NCBI GenBank assembly: GCA_045644725.1
Contig: JAZRHK010000035.1
Span: 1-25,236, forward strand
DNA: 25,236 nt
DNA from: CAAGNP01 sp045644725
GTDB lineage: Bacteria > Bacteroidota > Bacteroidia > Bacteroidales > UBA932
Reading direction: 5' to 3'
Shown: positions 7,757 to 14,060 of the stretch, in pieces
How positions within the stretch are numbered: position 1 is the stretch's first letter
Layout: every line of letters starts with the position of its first letter
Notes under the pieces: model-generated
The model's input: the letters and a program-made list of their open reading frames with translations, nothing else
Told to the model about the DNA's origin: nothing
Database searches by the model: none
Position numbers and translations under genes: made by a program

Positions 7757-7790
7757 AAAAAAGGATGTTCCTCGTGGAACATCCTTTTTT
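7757..7790. terminator. Bidirectional terminator between the acyl-CoA ligase gene and mnmG
   Basis: A perfect 15-bp inverted repeat (7757-7771 with 7776-7790) with a TCGT loop. The stem is bounded by six As on one side and seven Ts on the other, so it can terminate both convergent units. It overlaps the mnmG stop codon by one base. The stem contains the parS-like 16-mer described separately, so one sequence may have two jobs. Confidence 0.92.
7766..7781. other. parS-like palindrome, site 1 (in terminator)
   Basis: TGTTCCTCGTGGAACA differs at one base (position 7) from the perfect palindrome TGTTCCACGTGGAACA and at two from the classical parS form TGTTNCACGTGAAACA. It forms the upper stem of the terminator. 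Flanked by A and T, it shares the arms ATGTTCC/GGAACAT with site 2. ParB binding is inferred only. Confidence 0.45.
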
Positions 7791-9754
7791 TATCTGCCAA
7801 AGAAAACCAAAAGTACAGATATATCAGCAGGTGAAACACCAGGTATCCTTGAGGCTTGGGAAATAGTCCTCGGCCTATGTTTAACCAACTTCTGTCTTGA
7901 CTCATAGGAAAGGGAAGCAACCTTAGCATAGTCAAAATCATCAGGGATAGTCAATGATTCGAGTTTCGTCATCTTATCTGCTAACCTAGACTCCCTTTCT
8001 ATATATCCGCTATACTTGATAAGTATTTCTACTGACTCATATATTTCACCTGAAATATCATATGAAAGATCTATATCTGACGGCTTATAAGGCAAGTTCT
8101 GCGCAGTAGAAATTGCAGAAGATGATATCAGAGATGAATTGAGTGACAAATCCAAATCATATGTTCCACGGGGAACATATGAGATCAAGTCATTAATGCT
8201 TGTATCAGGCCTAGCTAATATTGATGATAGTGTCCGTGAATATTCTGTAGGAGATGATCCAACTGATGAAAGATACGGATTGATAGTATCAGGTTTCACC
8301 TTGACACTATCAAAAAGTGACTTGAGATTATCTACCCTTGAATACTTTTCAGACATAAGTCGATATCTATATTCATCAGCAAGCCCAATCTGATGAGAAA
8401 TAGGGGTCAATCTTAAATCAGCATTGTCCTGTCTGAGCAGAATCCTATACTCAGCTCGGGAAGTAAACATCCTATAAGGCTCATCCACCCCTTTTGTTAC
8501 AAGATCATCAATTAACACACCAATATATGACTGATCCCGTTTTAGTACCAGAGGATCTTTTCCAGAAAGTTGAAGGGAGGCATTGATACCTGCCATCAAG
8601 CCTTGAGCAGCCGCCTCCTCATATCCAGTAGTACCATTAACTTGACCAGCCAAATAAAGGCCCTCTATACACTTTGATTCAAGGGAAGATTGTAGCAGTG
8701 TCGGATCAAAATAATCATACTCGACGGCATATGCTGGTCTATAGATACGGACATTCTCGAGACCTTCAATATTATGAAGAGCTTCTAATTGAGTATCCAA
8801 AGGGAGAGATGAAGAAAATCCTTGAAGATAATATTCGTTAGTATGCCATCCTTCAGGTTCTAAGAAAAGCTGATGCTCATCTTTTCCTGGAAAAGTCCTC
8901 AATTTATCTTCTATACTGGGGCAATATCTGGGTCCGATACCACTTATCTTACCGGAAAAAAGAGGTGACAGGTGAAAACCGGATTCTAGAATGGAATGGA
9001 CATTCTTATTTGTATGGACTATATAACAATTCTTTTGCTTGACAGAGCCTTGAACTGGAGATTTATAATTTAGGTAAGAAAATTTCTCAGGTGATGAATC
9101 TCCCTCTTGAGGTATTAATTTTGAAAAGTCAATAGATGAGGCATCAATCCTGGGGGGCGTTCCTGTCTTCATCCGTTGAGTAGTAATACCCCGGTCGGCC
9201 AATATTTTTGAAATATGATAAGAAGAGGGCTCCCCTATCCTACCACTCTCAGCATCCTCTTGGCCAACAAATATTTTTCCATTAAGAAAGGTTCCAGCTG
9301 TAAGGATAACAGCTTTAGCATTGAAAAATGCGCCCAACTGGGTACGTACACCAGAAACACGAGAACCTGAGAAGGTTATTTCGGTCGCTGTGTCTGCCCA
9401 AATATCTAGTTTTGAGGTACTTTCAAGTATCTTACGCCAGTTCCAGGAAAAATAAATTCTATCACACTGAGCACGAGGGCTCCACATAGCCGGACCTTTT
9501 GATCTGTTTAACATCCTAAACTGAATGGTACTCGCATCTGTTACTATGGCCGAGTAGCCACCTAGCGCATCTATCTCCCTAATAATCTGTCCTTTAGCAA
9601 TGCCGCCAATAGCTGGATTACATGACATCTGTGCAATCTTATTCATATCCATGGTTATGAGAAGTGTGCTCATACCCATGTTTGCTGCAGCTGTAGCAGC
9701 TTCACATCCTGCGTGACCTGCCCCTATTACTATTATATCGTAGTTAAGATTCAT
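7790..9754 (-). CDS. mnmG: tRNA uridine-5-carboxymethylaminomethyl(34) synthesis enzyme MnmG
   Basis: The FAD protein MnmG (GidA) works with MnmE to modify wobble U34 of several tRNAs. The protein has 654 residues. The Rossmann motif IVIGAGHAGCEAA is at 8-20, and the conserved cysteines are Cys45 (MSCNPAIGG) and Cys278 (RYCPSIEDK). MKTGTPPRI and GYEEAAAQGLMAGINA are typical. The C-terminal helical domain that binds MnmE is present (IKYSGYIERE to SRIPGVSPADIS). It is about 25 residues longer than E. coli MnmG; the excess lies in a Ser/Asp-rich segment at about residues 520-577, which contains a parS-like palindrome at the DNA level (residues 527-531, VPRGT). Codon use is AT-rich and unbiased, unlike mdh or frdA. 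It overlaps ybeY by 11 bp and follows it in one operon. Confidence 0.96.
   Translation of the reverse strand: MNLNYDIIVIGAGHAGCEAATAAANMGMSTLLITMDMNKIAQMSCNPAIGGIAKGQIIREIDALGGYSAIVTDASTIQFRMLNRSKGPAMWSPRAQCDRIYFSWNWRKILESTSKLDIWADTATEITFSGSRVSGVRTQLGAFFNAKAVILTAGTFLNGKIFVGQEDAESGRIGEPSSYHISKILADRGITTQRMKTGTPPRIDASSIDFSKLIPQEGDSSPEKFSYLNYKSPVQGSVKQKNCYIVHTNKNVHSILESGFHLSPLFSGKISGIGPRYCPSIEDKLRTFPGKDEHQLFLEPEGWHTNEYYLQGFSSSLPLDTQLEALHNIEGLENVRIYRPAYAVEYDYFDPTLLQSSLESKCIEGLYLAGQVNGTTGYEEAAAQGLMAGINASLQLSGKDPLVLKRDQSYIGVLIDDLVTKGVDEPYRMFTSRAEYRILLRQDNADLRLTPISHQIGLADEYRYRLMSEKYSRVDNLKSLFDSVKVKPDTINPYLSSVGSSPTEYSRTLSSILARPDTSINDLISYVPRGTYDLDLSLNSSLISSSAISTAQNLPYKPSDIDLSYDISGEIYESVEILIKYSGYIERESRLADKMTKLESLTIPDDFDYAKVASLSYESRQKLVKHRPRTISQASRIPGVSPADISVLLVFFGR
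8158..8181. other. parS-like palindrome, site 2 (inside mnmG)
   Basis: A perfect inverted repeat with 10-bp arms (8158-8167 and 8172-8181, CATATGTTCC and its complement) around ACGG. The 16-bp core at 8162-8177 is TGTTCCACGGGGAACA on the plus strand, TGTTCCCCGTGGAACA on the minus strand. This is one base from TGTTCCACGTGGAACA. It encodes MnmG residues 525-532 (SYVPRGTY). ParB binding is inferred only. Confidence 0.5.
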
Positions 9755-10190
9755 ACTCCCTCAAGATTGAAAGTGCAATATCCTCCTGTTTTCTCATTTC
9801 TGCTCTATCCTCATCTGTATGATCGTCATAACCTATCAAATGAAGGATGCCATGAATAATAACTCGGTTTATCTCTTCCTCGAAAGTGGAACCATACTCT
9901 AAAGCATTTGCACGAACAGTATCTACACTTATGACAATATCTGCAGATACAATATCATCAGATACTACCTCCGGATCATAATCAGATGTATCGAAGGTAA
10001 TGATATCAGTGTAATAATCATGTCCAAGGAAATCTTGATTTACTTTGAGTACTTCCTCGTCATTTGTTATAAGATAATTGATATCTCCCACCTTAAGTGA
10101 GTGGATTGAGAGAATTTTCTTTATCCATTCTTTTAAAACCTTTTGGCGAGTTAATTTAAAGTCTGTATCTTTGCTTGAGAATTTTATCAT
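9744..10190 (-). CDS. ybeY: Endoribonuclease YbeY (rRNA maturation factor)
   Basis: A zinc-dependent RNase needed for 16S rRNA 3' end maturation and ribosome quality control. I choose the ATG at 10188-10190 (MIKFSSKDTDFKL), giving 148 residues; the longer frame starts at a TTG (10211) and would run through the likely promoter. The UPF0054 core is present: ITNDEEVLKVNQDFLGHDYYTDIITF and the metal-binding HGILHLIGYDDH, with His113 and His117 followed by a third His at 124. The usual spacing before the third His is one residue shorter (GYDH); the extra Asp is a mild deviation. Its 3' end overlaps mnmG by 11 bp, indicating coupled translation of two RNA-modifying functions. Confidence 0.95.
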   Translation of the reverse strand: MIKFSSKDTDFKLTRQKVLKEWIKKILSIHSLKVGDINYLITNDEEVLKVNQDFLGHDYYTDIITFDTSDYDPEVVSDDIVSADIVISVDTVRANALEYGSTFEEEINRVIIHGILHLIGYDDHTDEDRAEMRKQEDIALSILREYES

Positions 10191-10204
10191 ACTCTGTATA
10201 TTTG
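10174..10204 (+). promoter_or_regulatory. Promoter for mdh
   Basis: CTTG (10174-10177), 19 bp, then TATATTTG (10197-10204) fits the Bacteroidetes sigma-ABfr consensus. It gives a leader of about 55 nt that is AT-rich, contains repeated TTAACAATT-like units and lacks a Shine-Dalgarno sequence. The elements overlap the first codons of the divergent ybeY. Confidence 0.6.
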
Positions 10205-10208
10205 TGTG

Positions 10209-10241
10209 CAAATGTATGAAAAACTAAAGAGTCATTAACAA
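10209..10241 (-). promoter_or_regulatory. Promoter for ybeY-mnmG
   Basis: On the minus strand TTG (10241 to 10239), 22 bp, then TACATTTG (10216 to 10209), an exact -7 match. It sits 18 bp before the chosen ybeY ATG, giving a short leader. It lies 4 bp from the mdh -7 box on the opposite strand. Confidence 0.5.
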
Positions 10242-10265
10242 TTTTAACAATTTAATATTACAATT

Positions 10266-11207
10266 ATGTCTAAAGTAAGTGTTATTGGAGCTGGTAACGT
10301 AGGCGCAACATGCGCAAACGCTGTAGCACAAATGAGATTTGCATCAGAAATCGTTCTACTTGACGTTAGAGAAGGTTTTGCTGAGGGTAAAGCCATGGAT
10401 ATGATGCAATCATCGAAAGTTCTTAACTACAATTCAGTAATTAAAGGTGTAACCAACGATTACGCAGCAACAGCTAATTCAGATGTTGTGGTTATCACTT
10501 CTGGTATTCCACGTAAACCAGGTATGACACGTGAAGAGCATATTGGCACTCACGCTGGTATCGTTAAAAGCGTTATCGCAAACGTTCTTGAGTACTCGCC
10601 TAAAGCTGTTATCATCGTTGTTTCTAACCCTATGGATACTATGACCTATCTAGCAGTTAAAACTAGCGGTGTAGCTGACAACAGAATCATCGGTATGGGT
10701 GGACAGCTTGACAGCAGCAGATTCAACTACTATTTGAGCCAAGCTCTTAACTGCCCTATGTGTGATGTAGAAGGTATGGTAATCGGCGGTCACGGTGACA
10801 CTACTATGGTTCCTCTTCTAAGTAAAGCATTCTACAGAGGCGGCAATGTATGCGAAAAACTTTCAGCTGAGACTGCTGAGAAAGTAGTAGCTGACACAAT
10901 GGTTGGTGGTGCTACCCTTACCAAACTTATGGGTACATCTGCTTGGTACGCTCCAGGTGCTAATGCAGCAGCTCTAGCAAGAGCAGTTGTTCTTGATGAG
11001 AAAAGAGTTTATCCTTGCTGCGTAAGCTTGAATGGCCAGTGGGGTGAAAGCGACATCTGCATCGGTGTTCCTGCAGTTATTGGCAAAAATGGCGTTGAAG
11101 AGATCATCGAATTCGAACTTCCTGAAAATGAGATGGCTAAATTCAAAGCAAGTGCTGAGTCTGTAAGAAAAACCAATGGCGTATTGAAAGAAATCAATGT
11201 TCTATAA
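10266..11207 (+). CDS. mdh: NAD-dependent malate dehydrogenase
   Basis: It interconverts malate and oxaloacetate; in fermenting Bacteroidales it runs in the reductive direction toward fumarate and succinate, upstream of fumarate reductase, also encoded in this window. The 313-residue protein is of the LDH-like MDH class: VIGAGNVGAT (6-15) binds NAD and the loop IPRKPGMTRE has Arg83 and Arg89. Arg83, not Gln, marks malate over lactate specificity. VSNPMDTMTYL follows, and the catalytic pair is Asp149 (LDSSRF) and His176 (GGHGDTT). Codon bias (GTT, GCT, AAA, CTT) indicates high expression. It appears monocistronic, with its own promoter and 89 bp before tonB. Confidence 0.97.
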   Translation: MSKVSVIGAGNVGATCANAVAQMRFASEIVLLDVREGFAEGKAMDMMQSSKVLNYNSVIKGVTNDYAATANSDVVVITSGIPRKPGMTREEHIGTHAGIVKSVIANVLEYSPKAVIIVVSNPMDTMTYLAVKTSGVADNRIIGMGGQLDSSRFNYYLSQALNCPMCDVEGMVIGGHGDTTMVPLLSKAFYRGGNVCEKLSAETAEKVVADTMVGGATLTKLMGTSAWYAPGANAAALARAVVLDEKRVYPCCVSLNGQWGESDICIGVPAVIGKNGVEEIIEFELPENEMAKFKASAESVRKTNGVLKEINVL

Positions 11208-11225
11208 ACATTTTTTCAACAATTG

Positions 11226-11266
11226 TTTGTAGGTTTTAAAGAATAATTTTCTAACTTTGAAACCTA
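11226..11266 (+). promoter_or_regulatory. tonB promoter overlapped by an inverted repeat
   Basis: TTTG (11226-11229), 22 bp, TAACTTTG (11252-11259). The -7 box lies mostly within the right arm of a 12-bp inverted repeat: 11230-11241 TAGGTTTTAAAG and 11255-11266 CTTTGAAACCTA, with one mismatch that is a G-U wobble in RNA and a 13-nt spacer. There is no T run after it, so it is not an obvious mdh terminator. Confidence 0.5.
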
Positions 11267-11296
11267 AAATGTAAAAACATTGTTAAAATAGATAAT

Positions 11297-11989
11297 ATGG
11301 AAATTAAGAAATCTCCAAAAGCCGACCTAGAAAAGAAGAAAGGACTATTCCTTGAAATAGGCCTTATTGTTACATTGCTAGTCGTTCTTCTTGCTTTTGA
11401 ATGGCAAACTGAGGAAAAAGAGGAAATGTCATTCGCTACCGAAACTGCAGTTGAAATTGAGGTAGAAAATGTTCCTATCACAACAGAAGCACCTCCTCCA
11501 CCACCAGAGCAACCTAAAATACCTGTACTTTCTGACCAGATCGACATCGTTGATGACGACATCGAGGTAAATGATGATTTGTTTATCTCTTTGGAGGATA
11601 CAGAGGATATGGGTGTAGAGATTATGGACTACGTAGCTGAAGTATACGAAGAGGAAATCGAAGAGGCACCTATTCCATTTGCCCTAGTAGAAGAGAAACC
11701 TTCATTCATGGGTGGTGACGCAAACAACTTCCAGAAATGGGTTTCACAACACCTTGAGTATCCTGAAATCGCTAAAGAAAATGGTGTATCAGGTCGTGTT
11801 ACTCTTCAGTTTACAGTAATGCCTGATGGTTCTGTAGCTAATGTTAGAGTTCTTAGAGGTGTAGACCCTTCTCTTGACAAAGAGGCAATCAGAGTAGTAT
11901 CTTCATCACCAAAATGGACTCCTGGTAAACAGAGAGACAGAGCAGTGAAGGTTATTTACAACTTCCCAGTAATTTTCCAACTACGATAA
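11297..11989 (+). CDS. Energy transducer TonB
   Basis: TonB couples the inner-membrane proton-motive force to TonB-dependent outer-membrane receptors. The 230-residue protein has a cytoplasmic basic N-terminus, one membrane helix at about 17-35, a short proline run (65-70), a long acidic linker to about 135 and a C-terminal TonB domain (about 137-230). The latter contains EYPEIAKENGVSGRVTLQF, VMPDGSVANVRVLRG and KWTPGKQRDRAVKV, the repeat-strand pattern of the fold. exbB and exbD are not adjacent, so it is an orphan. Codon bias suggests strong expression. It has a promoter at 11226-11259 and a strong terminator downstream. Bacteroidales usually carry several TonB paralogues; which receptors it serves is not readable here. 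Confidence 0.93.
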   Translation: MEIKKSPKADLEKKKGLFLEIGLIVTLLVVLLAFEWQTEEKEEMSFATETAVEIEVENVPITTEAPPPPPEQPKIPVLSDQIDIVDDDIEVNDDLFISLEDTEDMGVEIMDYVAEVYEEEIEEAPIPFALVEEKPSFMGGDANNFQKWVSQHLEYPEIAKENGVSGRVTLQFTVMPDGSVANVRVLRGVDPSLDKEAIRVVSSSPKWTPGKQRDRAVKVIYNFPVIFQLR

Positions 11990-12010
11990 TTACACAATAA
12001 TCTATATAAG

Positions 12011-12045
12011 AAATAGGTGACTTTATGAAGTCACCTATTTTTTTG
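12011..12045 (+). terminator. Rho-independent terminator after tonB
   Basis: A perfect 13-bp stem (12011-12023 with 12028-12040) with a TATG loop, then Ts to 12044. It begins 21 bp after the tonB stop. The start of the hflX -7 box follows directly at 12046. Confidence 0.93.
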
Positions 12046-12053
12046 TAACTTTG
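12022..12053 (+). promoter_or_regulatory. Probable hflX promoter, embedded in the tonB terminator
   Basis: TAACTTTG (12046-12053) is an exact -7 match. TTTA at 12022-12025, 20 bp upstream, is a 3-of-4 match to the -33 box and lies in the terminator hairpin. The ATG at 12061 is only 7 bp after the -7 box, so the transcript would be almost leaderless. Confidence 0.5.
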
Positions 12054-12060
12054 CCATCCT

Positions 12061-13263
12061 ATGGAAGAGAAAGAACAAGTAATAGAATTGGAAAAGGCTA
12101 TAGTAGTCTCTGTTATAACACAGGATATTGACGACAGCACAGTAAAGGAATATCTTGATGAGCTTGAGTTTTTGGCACTAACTGCGGGAATAGAGAGTGT
12201 AAAAAGATTTACACAAAGGCTCTCTACCCCAAATTCCAGAAGCTATGTGGGTTCAGGAAAGCTTGAAGAGATAAGAACTTATCTTGAAGAAAACGAGATA
12301 AATACAGTAATTTTTGACGATGAACTTTCCCCATCCCAGCTTAGAAATGTTGAGAGAGAATTCGCAGGGAGAAAGATATACGACAGAACCAGTCTTATTC
12401 TTGATATTTTTGCCCAAAGAGCAAAAACAGCATACGCTAAAACACAGGTTGAGCTTGCCCAATACCAATATCTGCTTCCACGACTTACAAGAATGTGGAC
12501 GCACCTTGAGAGGCAAAGAGGTGGAAAAGGTGGTCTTAATATGAGGGGACCAGGTGAGTCGCAGCTTGAGACAGACAGACGTATCATACTTGAAAAGATA
12601 AGTAGACTGAAAGAACATCTGAAAAAGATTGACAGGCAGATGTTCTCTCAGAGAGGAAATAGGGGATCTCTCGTTAGAATAGCACTGGTAGGATATACAA
12701 ATGCAGGTAAGAGTACCATAATGAACCTACTGTCCAAGAGTGATGTATTTGCAGAAAATAAGCTGTTTGCAACATTGGATACTACAGTGAGGAAAGTGGT
12801 TATAGAGAATGTTCCATTTCTCCTTTCTGATACAGTGGGCTTCATAAGAAAACTACCCACACAGCTGATTGAGTCATTTAAAAGCACACTGGACGAAGTA
12901 AGGGAGGCGGACATCCTCATGCATGTGGTAGATATTTCCCACCGAAACTTTGAAGACCATATAAGAGTAGTAAATGAAACTCTAAAGGATATAAATGCTC
13001 ACGACAAACCAATTTATCTGGTTTTCAATAAGATAGATGCCTATAAACACGTAGAGCAGAACGAGTTCTCATTTGAGGAGAAAAAGGCGGAAAACTACTC
13101 ACTTGAAGAGTTGCAAAAGACTTGGATGGCTAAAAAGCACACTCCATGTATCTTCATCTCCGCTAAGGAAAAGATTAAAATAGACAAACTCCGCAACGAT
13201 CTATATAAGATGGCTGCAGAGATTCATGCAGGGAGATTCCCTTTTAACAACTTCTTGTGGTAA
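12061..13263 (+). CDS. hflX: Ribosome-associated GTPase HflX
   Basis: HflX binds the large ribosomal subunit and splits or rescues stalled ribosomes. The 400-residue protein has the N-terminal HflX domain (SYVGSGKLEEI, FDDELSPSQLRNVE, DRTSLILDIFAQRA), the glycine-rich linker GGKGGLNMRGPGESQLETDRR (154-174), and a TRAFAC GTPase domain. The GTPase motifs are G1 GYTNAGKST (211-219), G3 DTVGF (257-261), G4 NKID (323-326) and G5 SAKEK. All nucleotide-binding motifs are intact. The start is the first ATG after the -7 box. Its 3' end overlaps the convergent hydrolase gene by 20 bp, with no conventional terminator between them. Confidence 0.96.
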   Translation: MEEKEQVIELEKAIVVSVITQDIDDSTVKEYLDELEFLALTAGIESVKRFTQRLSTPNSRSYVGSGKLEEIRTYLEENEINTVIFDDELSPSQLRNVEREFAGRKIYDRTSLILDIFAQRAKTAYAKTQVELAQYQYLLPRLTRMWTHLERQRGGKGGLNMRGPGESQLETDRRIILEKISRLKEHLKKIDRQMFSQRGNRGSLVRIALVGYTNAGKSTIMNLLSKSDVFAENKLFATLDTTVRKVVIENVPFLLSDTVGFIRKLPTQLIESFKSTLDEVREADILMHVVDISHRNFEDHIRVVNETLKDINAHDKPIYLVFNKIDAYKHVEQNEFSFEEKKAENYSLEELQKTWMAKKHTPCIFISAKEKIKIDKLRNDLYKMAAEIHAGRFPFNNFLW

Positions 13264-14047
13264 TAAAATCTAAGATTTTATTTGCGACAAATTCGGGATT
13301 CTCAAGGTAGGAGTCATGCCCTGAATTAGGGACAATATAGCTCTCTGCTTTGGGGAGAGCTGCTATCTGCAACTCTATTTGGGAGAGATTGAAAAAATGG
13401 TCAGAATCGCCAAAAAGGGCCAAAACTGGTATAGATAATCTTGAGATCTGCTCTGTGGTATCTATTCTTGAAGCCATTCCCCTCACAGATGCTGCGATGC
13501 CCTCAGGATCATGAGTCTCAGCTATCTCTAATATCTCTTGAATCTTATTATCCATTTCTCTAAGATTCTCCTTCTTGAACATATTAGGAATTGCTATTGA
13601 AGCCAGTGTCAAATGGCGTCCTGATAGGATGAAATGAATCTCCTTATCGCGCGATGCAGATACTTCTTCTGAGTCGCAATATGTATTGGTATTCATCATA
13701 ATTAGCCCCTTGACCATATCAGGATATTTTCTTTGAAACTCAAAACTGATGTATCCTCCAAGAGAGTGACCGGCAACATAACACTCTGAGACACCACATT
13801 TGTCTAGTACACCTTTTATAGTATCTGCACAGAACTCCATAGTGTTTGAGTGGGAGTGAGTGCCTGTCAGACCGTGACCAGGAAGGTCAATAGAGATGAA
13901 TCTGAAATTTTTTGGGAAGTATGGGATAAATTCCTCCCAGACATACAATGTCTCCAGATAACCATGAAGAAGGAGGATAGTAATATCCCCCTTCTCGGTA
14001 TCTGAAATATGTACAGGAATTCCGTTTGATGTAGCGAAAAATTCCAT
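13244..14047 (-). CDS. Alpha/beta hydrolase of unknown substrate
   Basis: The start is the ATG at 14045-14047 (MEFFATSNGIPVHI, 267 residues); a TTG four codons upstream is less likely. The alpha/beta hydrolase fold is clear: LLLHGYLETLYVWEEF supplies the oxyanion loop HGY, and SIDLPGHGLTG follows. The nucleophile elbow is AGHSLGGY (Ser95), the acid is in FGDSDHFF (Asp216) and the base in NSGHDSY (His244). No signal peptide is seen, so it is cytosolic. It starts 13 bp after the frdB stop on the same strand and could be read through from frdAB, but no functional link is evident. Esterase, C-C hydrolase or lipase-like activity cannot be told apart. Confidence 0.9.
   Translation of the reverse strand: MEFFATSNGIPVHISDTEKGDITILLLHGYLETLYVWEEFIPYFPKNFRFISIDLPGHGLTGTHSHSNTMEFCADTIKGVLDKCGVSECYVAGHSLGGYISFEFQRKYPDMVKGLIMMNTNTYCDSEEVSASRDKEIHFILSGRHLTLASIAIPNMFKKENLREMDNKIQEILEIAETHDPEGIAASVRGMASRIDTTEQISRLSIPVLALFGDSDHFFNLSQIELQIAALPKAESYIVPNSGHDSYLENPEFVANKILDFITTRSC
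13263..13281. repeat. AT-rich palindrome at the hflX/hydrolase convergence
   Basis: ATAAAATCT, A, AGATTTTAT is a perfect 9-bp inverted repeat around one base, starting at the last base of the hflX stop and lying inside the last codons of the hydrolase. It is AT-only apart from one GC pair per arm and has no T run, so it is a weak terminator candidate at best. Confidence 0.4.
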
Positions 14048-14060
14048 ACGTAGTGTCAAA

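Noticed and set aside
10507..10522. ATTCCACGT in mdh resembling half of a parS site
   Set aside because: The other half does not match, and the bases encode the conserved substrate loop IPRKPG.
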